A stretch of DNA of 30,502 nucleotides, taken from positions 1 to 30,502 of IMG/VR virus record IMGVR_UViG_3300042154_001056; one strand, given 5' to 3'. The stretch's first letter is position 1. Each line of letters opens with the position of its first letter. The notes below the pieces were generated by a model. It did no database searches and was not told the origin of the DNA. It worked only from the letters and a program-made list of their open reading frames with translations. The position numbers and the translations under genes are program-made. Positions 22,706-30,168 of the stretch are shown piece after piece. The stretch is from a virus.

Positions 22706-22954
22706 ATGAACTTGAATAACATCCCTTGGAGCCTTGTAATCTTCGTAGTCGGCCAGAGTGGCCTTGCAGCATGGGCGATAATCAAAATGTACTTTAAGCT
22801 AAATGCTTTGGATGAGAAAGTAAACAAGCTTGAGACAGAGAACAAAGAACTAAAGCTGCAACTAAAGATACTTAGCGATACGCTATTGTTAGTCAAGAAT
22901 AACACCGACCTATTGTTATTAGGCAGAATTAAAACAGGGGCAAAGGCTGCATGA
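22706..22954 (+). CDS. Membrane-anchored coiled-coil protein, 82 aa (lysis cassette)
   Basis: A single hydrophobic segment near residues 4-24 (IPWSLVIFVVGQSGLAAWAI) is followed by a strong leucine-heptad coiled coil (LDEKVNKLETENKELKLQLK). It lies directly before the M15 peptidase gene (ATGA overlap), so it is probably part of lysis: a holin relative, antiholin or inner-membrane spanin-like protein. Topology alone does not decide. Confidence 0.55.
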   Translation: MNLNNIPWSLVIFVVGQSGLAAWAIIKMYFKLNALDEKVNKLETENKELKLQLKILSDTLLLVKNNTDLLLLGRIKTGAKAA

Positions 22955-23367
22955 TATCTGAACACATCACATACGAGGAAGCGACAAATAGCCCTACCGC
23001 TACACGCTTAAAAATACGGAACGAACCGGATGAAGCTACCCTCTACCGGATGAAGATAATTGCAGAGGAATGTTTTGAGCCGCTCAGAAAGTGGTACGGC
23101 AAGCCGATTAGGATAAACTCTTTCTACAGATCACCGGAACTCAATAAAGCCGTTGGAGGTTCAACAACTAGCCAACATTGCAAAGGTGAGGCGATTGATA
23201 TTTCAGCCGGAAGCAAAGAAGAAAATAAGAATCTATTTTATTGGATTAAGGCAAATCTTGTGTTTGACCAGCTAATTTGGGAATACGGTGATAAGAGTGG
23301 TCCGGATTGGGTGCATATCAGTTTCCGACACAAGGACAATAGAAATCAAACACTAGTCATAAAATGA
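22951..23367 (+). CDS. Endolysin, M15-family peptidase
   Basis: The 138-aa protein is a compact M15 (D-Ala-D-Ala carboxypeptidase/L-Ala-D-Glu type) zinc peptidase. Zinc ligands are visible in SQHCKGEAID (His76, Asp83) and DWVHISF (His122), with the substrate-side FYRSPELN near 58-65. It cleaves peptidoglycan peptides to release progeny. There is no signal peptide, so it needs a holin to reach the wall, and hydrophobic small proteins flank it. Both neighbours overlap by 4 bp. Length is normal for a phage M15A enzyme. Confidence 0.9.
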   Translation: MISEHITYEEATNSPTATRLKIRNEPDEATLYRMKIIAEECFEPLRKWYGKPIRINSFYRSPELNKAVGGSTTSQHCKGEAIDISAGSKEENKNLFYWIKANLVFDQLIWEYGDKSGPDWVHISFRHKDNRNQTLVIK

Positions 23368-23603
23368 AAGTAGCAGAAGTGAGAAGTAGTAGGGAATCTG
23401 AATACGGCTCACCTGCTGACAACATGGAAATTCAATTAAGAATCTTCCATGCCTATTTCCAACACAAGCCAGCTTCTGAGTTCACCAGACAAGACATGGC
23501 CATGATTGGAATTATCATCAAGTTGGCCCGCCAATCCTTCAAGCACAAAGAAGACAATCTCATTGATATTGCCGGATGGGCAGACGTAGCAAATAAAGTA
23601 TGA
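23364..23603 (+). CDS. Conserved phage protein, DUF6378-like, 79 aa
   Basis: The product shows the sequence LRIFHAYFQ, then FTRQDMAMIGIIIKLARQSF and DNLIDIAGWADVAN, the pattern of DUF6378 proteins, common in tailed phages and possibly related to MazG-like helical folds. Function is unknown. It lies inside the lysis cassette by ATGA overlaps on both sides, yet nothing suggests a lytic role. Confidence 0.6.
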   Translation: MKVAEVRSSRESEYGSPADNMEIQLRIFHAYFQHKPASEFTRQDMAMIGIIIKLARQSFKHKEDNLIDIAGWADVANKV

Positions 23604-23833
23604 AAGATATCTTAAATAAAATTATCGGTTCCTTGGACAATAAGTCCCATGGATTTAGCGGAAAGAAACTGAGCGCATTTATTGTAATTGGTTGCGTTGT
23701 GGCCGCTCACGTTAAGTGGATTGCTGAAGGCAACTTTGATATGTTGGAAATAGTGCTGACAATCGATTACGCTTTCATTGCGACCTTATTTGGTATTAAC
23801 GTGGTGGATAAAAAACAGAATCCAACGGAGTGA
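23600..23833 (+). CDS. Holin-like membrane protein, 77 aa
   Basis: Two hydrophobic segments are visible (LSAFIVIGCVVAAHV near 25-39, and a second near 49-68: IVLTIDYAFIATLFGINVV) with a short charged loop and charged ends. Size, two-helix topology and place between the endolysin and the spanin-like gene fit a holin, which opens the inner membrane for endolysin release. The family is common in Bacteroidota phages. Overlaps are ATGA upstream and GTGA downstream. Confidence 0.65.
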   Translation: MKDILNKIIGSLDNKSHGFSGKKLSAFIVIGCVVAAHVKWIAEGNFDMLEIVLTIDYAFIATLFGINVVDKKQNPTE

Positions 23834-24294
23834 ATTTCCGCATAAACATATTCTTTTTATCAGTCATTACGGCTTTAGTAATGTTCATTTTATTTCGTGA
23901 ATGTGGACATAAGCCTATTGAGGTATCAGAGCAGAAACAAGCCATTAAAGCTCTAAAGCTTTCCATCGATTCTGTTCAGAAAGTGGTTGTGTTCACGAAT
24001 ACGCAGCAAATCAAGATAGTGAACAGATGGAGAGAAGTTAGGCATGATTCGCTAATTCCATGCGAGCAACTGCTTGTCTTATGCGATACTTTAGTGACTG
24101 CAGATTCATCATTAATCTCGGAGCAGAAGGTCTTAATAGGGATGCAAGATTCAGTTATAAAGATTCAAGATTTGGTCATTAAATCGGATAGCGTAACCAT
24201 CACAAAACTCAATAAGAAAGTTAAAAATAGAAAGCTCATCTTTTGGACAGGATTTGTCCTTGGAGCAGCGACCAACCTAATCCAACAAAAATGA
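23830..24294 (+). CDS. Spanin-like (Rz-type) protein, 154 aa
   Basis: The start is GTG 23830 within a GTGA overlap. The protein has an N-terminal membrane anchor (NIFFLSVITALVMFILF), then a periplasmic coiled-coil-rich stretch (QKQAIKALKLSIDSVQKVV) like Rz inner-membrane spanins, with two Cys (LVLCDT region). A second hydrophobic segment lies at the C terminus (LIFWTGFVLGAATNLI), which classical Rz proteins lack and which could make it a unimolecular spanin or a different membrane protein. It closes the lysis cassette. Confidence 0.55.
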   Translation: MNFRINIFFLSVITALVMFILFRECGHKPIEVSEQKQAIKALKLSIDSVQKVVVFTNTQQIKIVNRWREVRHDSLIPCEQLLVLCDTLVTADSSLISEQKVLIGMQDSVIKIQDLVIKSDSVTITKLNKKVKNRKLIFWTGFVLGAATNLIQQK

Positions 24295-25037
24295 GACGTT
24301 TATTCTTCGATATCGAAACAAGTTTCAATCTATGTGCGGTATGGAAGCCGGGTTACCAGATAAGCGTTCCACACGATGCCATAATTAAAGAGGCTGCAAT
24401 AATGTGCATAGCATACAAGTGGAGCGACCAGAAAAGTGTTTATCACTTGGAGTGGGATGCCAAACAGAATGACAAAGCCATGCTTCAGAAGTTCATTAAA
24501 ATCTCACAAGATGCGGATGAACTTGTTGGACATAACGGAGATAATTTCGATTTAAAATGGATTCGGACTAGATGCTTTTTTCATGGTATTTCAATGATGC
24601 CAGACTACACAACGGTTGATACTCTTAAACAAGCCCGCTCCGGCTTTAGATTCAACTCTAATAAACTAGACTACATTAATAAGTACATAGGAGGCAAGGG
24701 CAAGAATCACACCTCATTTGATTTATGGAAAGAAATTGTACTCAATAATAGTAAAAAGTCCATGAAATTAATGACTGATTATTGCAAAATGGATGTCATT
24801 ATTTTGGAGCAAATATTCAATAAGATGTCACCATACATCAAGCATAAATCAAGTATAGCAGATTATAAATGTAACTGCCCGAATTGCAATAGTGAGAAGA
24901 TGGGTGTTACTTCTTATAAGACAAGTTCATCCGGAACGAAGTATGTTCAACTTCAATGCAAGGATTGCGGGAAGTATAACAAGGTAACGGCTAGCACATA
25001 TCACAAGGAAGTATCTAAAAGGGATTTAAGTAAATGA
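24291..25037 (+). CDS. DEDDy-type 3'-5' exonuclease with C-terminal zinc ribbon
   Basis: The 248-aa protein has an RNase H-like exonuclease fold. ExoI is FDIET (Asp7, Glu9), ExoII is HNGDNFDLKWI (Asp87), and ExoIII is YCKMD (Tyr164, Asp168), so this is the DEDDy type, like the YprB/RNase_H_2 group and polymerase B proofreading domains. A zinc ribbon follows, with CNCPNC (Cys194-199) and CKDC (Cys223-226). The start at 24291 makes an ATGA overlap with the spanin gene. The frame is open 48 bp further up, but that part is shadow. It is unusual to find a replication-type nuclease at the end of the lysis operon. It could process DNA late, or be a homing remnant. Confidence 0.8.
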   Translation: MRRLFFDIETSFNLCAVWKPGYQISVPHDAIIKEAAIMCIAYKWSDQKSVYHLEWDAKQNDKAMLQKFIKISQDADELVGHNGDNFDLKWIRTRCFFHGISMMPDYTTVDTLKQARSGFRFNSNKLDYINKYIGGKGKNHTSFDLWKEIVLNNSKKSMKLMTDYCKMDVIILEQIFNKMSPYIKHKSSIADYKCNCPNCNSEKMGVTSYKTSSSGTKYVQLQCKDCGKYNKVTASTYHKEVSKRDLSK

Positions 25038-25324
25038 TATTCGAATTCACAATTTGGGACACCCACAAGCAACCAATCCAGACAGAGGATGGTGATTTAG
25101 TATGGCACAATGTCGAGGATTCTGATGACGATGCGCCCTGGAAGACCTTTAAGTTTGCTCTGGAATTTAAGCAGGTGAAGGTTGACTATTTCTACGAAAC
25201 GGTTATCTTCCAGCAGGACGTTCCGGTTCGGTGTACACGGGTTGTTCTGAGTGATGGGTCATCCGTTCTTGCCAAGTGGCAATACGACACCTTTCGGGAG
25301 AGATACAACGAGTTGAAAGAGTAG
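25034..25324 (+). CDS. Hypothetical protein, 96 aa, end of rightward arm
   Basis: The start makes an ATGA overlap with the exonuclease. The acidic product is mostly beta-like with many aromatics (FEFTIWDTHK; APWKTFKFALEFKQVKVDYF) and a C-terminal helix WQYDTFRERYNELKE. Not recognised. It is the last gene before the converging leftward genes. Confidence 0.6.
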   Translation: MIFEFTIWDTHKQPIQTEDGDLVWHNVEDSDDDAPWKTFKFALEFKQVKVDYFYETVIFQQDVPVRCTRVVLSDGSSVLAKWQYDTFRERYNELKE

Positions 25325-25390
25325 GGCAATTAGAATAAACGATACGCTTTTATCCGCAAATATCCGTAATAATGTGTTATAAAAGATACA

Positions 25391-25708
25391 TTAAGGCAAG
25401 TTTTGCTCCTTATTGAACAAGTTATCAGACATTGCTTTTACCCCCTCATATTTTTCTACTGCTTTATTTCTGATTTCTAAATTGAGATTGTGATAGACAT
25501 CTGTTATGTCTTGAATAAAATCTACTTGATTTGGTTGTAATCTTCCTTCCAAGCTTGCTATTAAATCATCAGCATGTTTAATAAGGTTTGTAAAATCGTA
25601 TTTAAGTTTCATCTTAAATTCTCCCGTTAACATTGTTGAATGCTCGCTAAGAGCTTTTAACTGAGCAATGAATATTAATCTTGCTGCTTCTATTTCTGAT
25701 TGTTTCAT
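25391..25708 (-). CDS. Helical hypothetical protein, 105 aa, end of leftward arm
   Basis: The product is nearly all helix (EIEAARLIFIAQLKALSEHS; FTNLIKHADDLIASLEGRL) and unrecognised. It is the last leftward gene; only 66 bp separate it from the end of the rightward arm. The leader AAGACTAATATGAAA is shared exactly with the gene at 26050. Confidence 0.65.
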   Translation of the reverse strand: MKQSEIEAARLIFIAQLKALSEHSTMLTGEFKMKLKYDFTNLIKHADDLIASLEGRLQPNQVDFIQDITDVYHNLNLEIRNKAVEKYEGVKAMSDNLFNKEQNLP

Positions 25709-25723
25709 ATTAGTCTTGTTTGT

Positions 25724-26050
25724 TTAGTGGTTTAATTTTAAAGGATTTTCAATTATTTCTTTACCTCCTACTTTGCCTTTAGTAAATAACTTTAAAGCAT
25801 TTTTCTTATTTAAAGCAGATACATACTCAAACCCATCAGTAACTAATATTTCTTTTTTGTTTTCTTTACCAATATAAAAAGCAGTATTTAAGTATTTAGC
25901 TTCTTCAATCTCTAAAGTTTCTTTGTTTATCTTCCAAACCTTATGACCATTGTGAGGGATAATATCTCCAATAAACTTTTTTTCAACTTGCTTTTTTTGT
26001 TTAATAGATATTTCTAATTGGTCTTTTTGCTTAATTTCTATTTCTTTCAT
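25724..26050 (-). CDS. Hypothetical protein, 108 aa
   Basis: The product begins with a Lys/Gln-rich repeat-like segment (EIKQKDQLEISIKQKKQVEK) and then a small beta domain (GHKVWKINKETLEIEEAKYL; EILVTDGFEYVSALNKKNAL). Not recognised. It has its own leader rather than an overlap, so it may be separately translated or transcribed. Base composition is even more AT-rich than its neighbours. Confidence 0.6.
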   Translation of the reverse strand: MKEIEIKQKDQLEISIKQKKQVEKKFIGDIIPHNGHKVWKINKETLEIEEAKYLNTAFYIGKENKKEILVTDGFEYVSALNKKNALKLFTKGKVGGKEIIENPLKLNH

Positions 26051-26109
26051 ATTAGTCTTTTTTATAAACCGCCAAAACCACCTAAATTAATTAGTTTTGG
26101 CAAGTTATA

Positions 26110-26397
26110 TTATTGTTTATTCCTGTGTATTTTTAAAAGCATTAGGTAGCCAATCAGGTCGGTTAGATTATCTTCATTTGCCCCCTGCAGGCCCACCTTT
26201 TTAATCCGGCTCAGCTTATCGTTTATCCGTGCTATAATTCCAAGTTCAACTTGCTTATCCTTATCAATCCCATCAACATTGATGGTCCAATCGGAATTAA
26301 AGATTGAGCCGTTATAACTTATGTTTTTTGAGATTGCCATGTCTTTCATGGAATCGTATTCCAATTTTATCAAGTTGTTTATTTCTTCTAATGTCAT
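26110..26397 (-). CDS. Small Nmad1/DUF1599-like protein, 95 aa
   Basis: The C-terminal half, LGIIARINDKLSRIKKV... and EDNLTDLIGYLMLLKIHRNK, follows the pattern of the DUF1599/Nmad1 fold (nucleotide modification associated domain 1, an all-helical MazG-like relative). The N-terminal half is different (DMAISKNISYNGSIFNSDWT). It starts 5 bp after the helicase stop. A role near nucleotide metabolism is a guess from the family. Confidence 0.5.
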   Translation of the reverse strand: MTLEEINNLIKLEYDSMKDMAISKNISYNGSIFNSDWTINVDGIDKDKQVELGIIARINDKLSRIKKVGLQGANEDNLTDLIGYLMLLKIHRNKQ

Positions 26398-26401
26398 ATG
26401 T

Positions 26402-28171
26402 TTAAAATGGTAAAGGTTCTTTGCTAGTTATGATATCAGAGCCTGCAATTAGAAAGTCGGTGTTCTCTTGGATTCTGGAAGGCATCATGTTAATCCAATT
26501 ATCGTAGTTCGGATGGCCTTTAAAATATCTTCCGTTGGTGCTATCCCATCCTAAGTGAACACACCCCGTCTGTCCCCAATGTTTGAACTTTACCTTCTGG
26601 ATGTAGACTTCAGTCTGTCCCGTTTCGTAATTTCTGTATACAGTCAACCCATTGGCAGTCTTGTTATAAAAGTTAGCGGAGCCAGAGATGCTATAAAGGT
26701 TAGGTACTTCATAAAGTCCGGTATCTCGGTTCTTACTAATCTTAGTCGGATGAGCAACTAGGAAGCAATGCACCTTATTTCTCTCGCAGAACATGACAAT
26801 CTTATCAAGCTGCTCAGATATGTACTTTGTTTCGGAGGTGGTGTACTGATGATCTAATTTGTTCCATGCATCAATCACAAAGGCTTTAATTCCTTTTTTA
26901 CGAACCAATGAGCGCACAGAATCTAAAATATTATCGAGAGTGAAATTCTCCTTAGGATTAATAAAAAAGAAATTCTTTGCATGATAATCAATCATCTGCC
27001 TTAAGTCAGCAGGGGACATTCTGTTCATCCCTTCAAATGGCTTGCCTGTTATTTTCTCCGCAAACTTGCTGAAATGTAATTCAAGCGGGTGATTCTCTGG
27101 AGAATAAAGGGCAGTCTTCCATTCATGGCTGACATTAAGCTTGCATAGAATAAAGTCTAGGAATTCAGACTTCCCGTGTCCTGGTATTCCTGTGATGGTT
27201 GTCAGGTAGCCTTCTTGGAACCGAATAAACATATCAATTTCTGCCATCCCAATTCCGCTCCCCTTTGGAAGACCGTTATTGTAGTAGCTGTAGATTTCTT
27301 CCTCAATATCGTTGGCATTGAACACCCCCTCAATTGGGAATTCTTTGGCGGCATTCATTGCTTCAGTTACTCCCTGAATCCCGTATTTAATTAGGCAGTC
27401 ATTGGCATCTTTGCAATCCTTAAAGCGGACGTATGTGCAATTCTCAAAGCCTAATCTTCGTGCCAATTCGTTCTGAAGGTTCTGTCCGGCTTGATCGTTG
27501 TCAACTGCTAGGATGAACTGAGTATCTTCTGAGAAGGAATCTATTGAATTATCAAGGTAGTCGAAGTTTATCTTCCCAAGTCCTGCTCCATTGGGAACAG
27601 AAACTACGTTCTTGAATCCACATTCATACAGAGCAAGGCAGTCCATTTCACCCTCGACAATAATGATGGTATTGTTGTGGATGGAGCAATCAAGATTGTA
27701 AAAAATTAATTCACCCCCTTTTTCTAGCTTAAAAGACTTATTTTTACCCCTGTATTTGATATTTATCAATTCTCCATTGCGGAAATAGTTAAATTGGATA
27801 GTATTGACTTCGGCATTAATTTGAGGCATCCACTCCATGCCTTCAGTAACTTTCATTTCTAATAGCGTTTTTTCGCTGATTTTGCGCCCGCTAAAGAACT
27901 TTATTAGGTCAAGTGAATACTTTGTACCACTTTTAAACAAAGGTCGTTTATATTCAATTTTTGTGGGTTTCGCTATAAACTCTTTTTTGAGGACCAGAAC
28001 CACTCCGCAATGACTACATTTTCCTGCTCCTTTGGCAAGGTTGAAGGAAAAGCATTTATCTAGCTTCTTTTTCCGTTCTGGTGAACAAACAGGGCAAGTC
28101 TGAGGATTTTCACCCTGCTTTAATGCAAGTACTTCATATTCCTTTTTGGTTGTCAAATCCAATACTACCAT
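26402..28171 (-). CDS. Primase-helicase, T7 gp4/Twinkle type
   Basis: The 589-aa protein has an N-terminal zinc-binding part (CPVC at 26-29, CSHC at 52-55), a TOPRIM domain with VEGEMD (Glu174) and VDND (Asp224, Asp226), and a RecA-like hexameric helicase. The helicase has Walker A GIPGHGKS (328-335), Walker B VIDAW (432-436) and a His in VAHPTK (474). It would unwind the fork and prime replication. The C terminus ends EPLPF, like SSB-tip sequences and the end of the phage DUF3127 protein. The start overlaps the DUF1376-like gene by 7 bp. Its presence without a DNA polymerase indicates reliance on host polymerase. Confidence 0.93.
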   Translation of the reverse strand: MVVLDLTTKKEYEVLALKQGENPQTCPVCSPERKKKLDKCFSFNLAKGAGKCSHCGVVLVLKKEFIAKPTKIEYKRPLFKSGTKYSLDLIKFFSGRKISEKTLLEMKVTEGMEWMPQINAEVNTIQFNYFRNGELINIKYRGKNKSFKLEKGGELIFYNLDCSIHNNTIIIVEGEMDCLALYECGFKNVVSVPNGAGLGKINFDYLDNSIDSFSEDTQFILAVDNDQAGQNLQNELARRLGFENCTYVRFKDCKDANDCLIKYGIQGVTEAMNAAKEFPIEGVFNANDIEEEIYSYYNNGLPKGSGIGMAEIDMFIRFQEGYLTTITGIPGHGKSEFLDFILCKLNVSHEWKTALYSPENHPLELHFSKFAEKITGKPFEGMNRMSPADLRQMIDYHAKNFFFINPKENFTLDNILDSVRSLVRKKGIKAFVIDAWNKLDHQYTTSETKYISEQLDKIVMFCERNKVHCFLVAHPTKISKNRDTGLYEVPNLYSISGSANFYNKTANGLTVYRNYETGQTEVYIQKVKFKHWGQTGCVHLGWDSTNGRYFKGHPNYDNWINMMPSRIQENTDFLIAGSDIITSKEPLPF

Positions 28172-28839
28172 ACCATTCCTCCTGTCTTTCTTTTTGGGTT
28201 TTTATTAATCCACCGCTTCAAGTGAGTTGAAAATTCCGCCATCGAATTGTACTCCGCTTCGCTTACTGCTCTAAAATCATTTAATCGAGCAAGAATCTCA
28301 TCCGGCCTTTTTCCCAAATCTCTGCAGATTGATTCCAGATAACTTGAGTTTGGAAAGTCAGAAAAAAAAGTTTCACGCTTATTTATTTTAACATTACTAC
28401 CTAAAACAATTTCATCTTCATTTTCATTTTCAGATTGCATTACATTTGTATCTTTTTTCGATACATTTGTATTTATTTCTGGTACATTTGTATTACTTTT
28501 GCTTTGCTTTTGTATTTTGATTGCCTTCTCTAATTTCCTTTTTTCCCATACTTCTTTTGCCGTTTGGCTCATATTATTACTCTTTTTAGATCGTAGGTCC
28601 ACCTCATTTGCTAACCTTTCGTTGTAGAATCCGGTGTCGCTTTCAATGAATTTACTTCTAAGAATTTCATGATTTCCAACCAATGAATTAAAGCTAATTT
28701 TGTCAATTATCCCTCCGTGTTGATGTTGACTGCATAAGAGCCGAATGTAAATGCCAACTTGCTCATGACTTAAAAACATAGTTCCGGTAAGAAAGTCGCT
28801 GCTATAAAATAAAAATGCTGGGTCTTTTGCCATATTCAT
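28165..28839 (-). CDS. DUF1376-like replication protein
   Basis: The 224-aa protein opens with AKDPAFLFYSSDFLTGT and FLSHEQVGIYIRLLC, the typical start of DUF1376/replication-initiator-like phage proteins, winged-helix proteins usually adjacent to DnaB- or DnaC-type genes. The middle (about 110-150) is low-complexity with three TNV motifs, and the C-terminal part (DEILARLNDFRAVSEAEYNS, then HLKRWINKNPKRK) is helical and basic. The likely role is origin binding or helicase loading. The alternative start at 28833 (the second Met) gives MAKDPAFLFY, closer to the family's usual N terminus. Confidence 0.75.
   Translation of the reverse strand: MNMAKDPAFLFYSSDFLTGTMFLSHEQVGIYIRLLCSQHQHGGIIDKISFNSLVGNHEILRSKFIESDTGFYNERLANEVDLRSKKSNNMSQTAKEVWEKRKLEKAIKIQKQSKSNTNVPEINTNVSKKDTNVMQSENENEDEIVLGSNVKINKRETFFSDFPNSSYLESICRDLGKRPDEILARLNDFRAVSEAEYNSMAEFSTHLKRWINKNPKRKTGGMVW
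28441..28500 (-). repeat. Three short repeats in the DUF1376-like gene
   Basis: ACATTTGTAT occurs three times (plus-strand reading) within this stretch, 15-24 nt apart, encoding successive NTNV/TNV motifs in a hydrophilic linker. Linker-length variation between related phages would be expected. Confidence 0.7.
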
Positions 28840-29051
28840 ATAATAAAAAAACCCCCAATATTCTTAGCCCTACCACAGGCGTCAGAATAAAGAGGGCATA
28901 TTATTAATGTTTTTTTCAAAGTGGTAGAATTTATACAAATATTAAAATTATTTCCTAAGTTTAAAAGTTTTATCAGATCATTTAATTAACAAGATATTCC
29001 CTTAATAACTCAAATTTTAACCCCCCACCATAACGGCAGGGGGTTTGGTTA
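28840..29051. other. 212-bp non-coding region inside the leftward arm
   Basis: This is the longest gap in the window and holds no ORF of note. It contains an inverted repeat CTACCAC (28870-28876) / GTGGTAG (28921-28927), a very AT-rich stretch at about 28900-29018, and a strong hairpin at 29019-29045. It separates the NinG/HTH genes from the replication genes. It probably ends one transcript and starts another, and could include a replication origin next to the DUF1376-like gene. No iterons are visible. Confidence 0.5.
29019..29045 (-). terminator. Hairpin downstream of the HTH gene (minus strand)
   Basis: On the minus-strand RNA an 11-bp stem (AACCCCCTGCC with GGTGGGGGGTT, two G-U pairs) closes a 5-nt loop, 7 bp after the HTH gene's stop. 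On the plus strand two pairs become mismatches, so the structure belongs to leftward transcripts. No long U-tract follows, so it may attenuate or protect the RNA 3' end rather than terminate fully. Confidence 0.55.
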
Positions 29052-29237
29052 TTACTTCCTTTTTTTACCGAGTAAGTATCTTCCATCTTGAAAGATAACA
29101 TTCATCCCTTCACGTCTGAACACGCTTATTTGCGCACTCAGGCAGTTTGGATTGTTAAACTTCACGGTGTTCTGTGATACTTTCTTTCCGGCCACTAATA
29201 GGCTGCGGAGCTTTTCTGCTTTGCTTTTTGTTTTCAT
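29052..29237 (-). CDS. Small HTH protein, 61 aa (HTH_39-like)
   Basis: The product has the pattern of small phage winged-helix domains: KAEKLRSLLVAGKKVSQNTV (helix 1-2), SAQISVFRREGMNV (recognition-like helix), then a beta wing VIFQDGRYLLGKK. The start overlaps the NinG stop as ATGA. It may regulate the early operon or bind the adjacent non-coding region; both are inference. Length is normal for a minimal winged HTH. Confidence 0.65.
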   Translation of the reverse strand: MKTKSKAEKLRSLLVAGKKVSQNTVKFNNPNCLSAQISVFRREGMNVIFQDGRYLLGKKRK

Positions 29238-29815
29238 TGTTTGTTTTTTTGTTGGTATTTGTTTTTAATTTCTACAAGTTCTTCCCTTGTGTACTTGTAG
29301 TTCTTTTTTTCATTTGACAGAGATTCTAACTTTTCCAGATATTCAAGACCGTATCTATTAATCAATCCTTTACGATATTCTAATAAATTTCCGTGTAAAA
29401 AAACATTACACTTTTCACAGGATGAGTGGCAGTTAGCTTCATTAAAGATCAATCCAGAGTAGATTCCCGCTGCAAAATAATGGCTCGCATGCGTTCCATT
29501 CTGCTTCAGAAAAGCTCCGCATGAAATACAAGTCTGTCCGGAATCCCGCTTCCTTATCCACTTTTGAAACTCTTTTTTTGCTTCTGCTTCGAAGTCGCTG
29601 AGAGTTTTCATTTTTTGCTTTTGTTCTCTTTTCCATTTGCTTAATTCTTTTTTTTCCTGCCTTGCTTGATTCTCAATCTGTTGTTGAATGAAATTTTTTA
29701 CCTCCTTTGGATGAGCAAGATTGTATTCTAAAGAGCAGTTAACCGAGCAGACCTTTGCGCCTATTTTGTATACCGGTTTCCCGCACATCTTGCATTCTTT
29801 TAGGTTGCGCTTCAT
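29234..29815 (-). CDS. ninG: NinG-like recombination protein
   Basis: The 193-aa protein shows the NinG (Rap) layout (PF05766). An N-terminal CKMCGKPVYKIGAKVCSVNC zinc motif is followed by a long basic coiled coil (about 45-85). Then comes FQKWIRKRDSGQTCISCGA, THASHYFAAGIY and CHSSCEKCNVFLHGN with Cys/His residues of an HNH-like site. Lambda NinG is a Holliday-junction nuclease that acts in recombination. Its place between the Gp157/ERF genes and the replication genes matches that role. Starts and stops overlap both neighbours by 4 bp. Confidence 0.85.
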   Translation of the reverse strand: MKRNLKECKMCGKPVYKIGAKVCSVNCSLEYNLAHPKEVKNFIQQQIENQARQEKKELSKWKREQKQKMKTLSDFEAEAKKEFQKWIRKRDSGQTCISCGAFLKQNGTHASHYFAAGIYSGLIFNEANCHSSCEKCNVFLHGNLLEYRKGLINRYGLEYLEKLESLSNEKKNYKYTREELVEIKNKYQQKNKQ

Positions 29816-30168
29816 TCAAGCATCTCCTTATATTGTTCAATCAATCGCTCCATCTCTGCTGAGTAAAATTGCTCAAACTCCTGGTTGATTCCCTGCTGCT
29901 CATGTATTCTGAACATTACGCTTCTCAATCTTTGTGCAGGTGTCTTGGCTTTTTTACCTCCGGACATCTTTGTAGCTTCAACCAGACTTTCCTCTATGGG
30001 GCTGATATTTCCGTCCGTGATTAGAATCTTTGTGAACTTGTTAGTTAGGGAAAAGAGATCAGCAACTTGGTTTTTATCAATCTCCTGCGTTCCAATGACT
30101 ATCTTGAAAGACCCATCTGACCGAGTGCTAATCCCTTCTACAACTGCCCCTAATACTATCTTGCTCAT
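29812..30168 (-). CDS. Hypothetical protein of the recombination operon, 118 aa
   Basis: The N-terminal half is a small beta domain (KIVLGAVVEGISTRSDGSFK, then IVIGTQEIDKNQVADLF). The C-terminal half is helical and basic (AKTPAQRLRSVMFRIHEQQG, then EFEQFYSAEMERLIEQYKEM), a pattern I recall from Bacteroidota phages beside Gp157 and NinG. Function unknown, probably DNA-associated by context. ATGA overlaps on both sides. Confidence 0.65.
   Translation of the reverse strand: MSKIVLGAVVEGISTRSDGSFKIVIGTQEIDKNQVADLFSLTNKFTKILITDGNISPIEESLVEATKMSGGKKAKTPAQRLRSVMFRIHEQQGINQEFEQFYSAEMERLIEQYKEMLE

Noticed and set aside
25347-25385. Inverted repeat CTTTTAT/ATAAAAG between the converging arms
   Set aside because: Only 7 AT-rich pairs with a 25-nt loop; too weak to call a bidirectional terminator.
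28570-28579. Second stray CATATTATTA
   Set aside because: It lies inside the DUF1376-like gene in the wrong orientation with no ACAAA partner; chance.
28897-28906. CATATTATTA matching the late promoter core
   Set aside because: No ACAAA lies 12 nt upstream, and it would transcribe into genes on the opposite strand. It is in a very AT-rich stretch.
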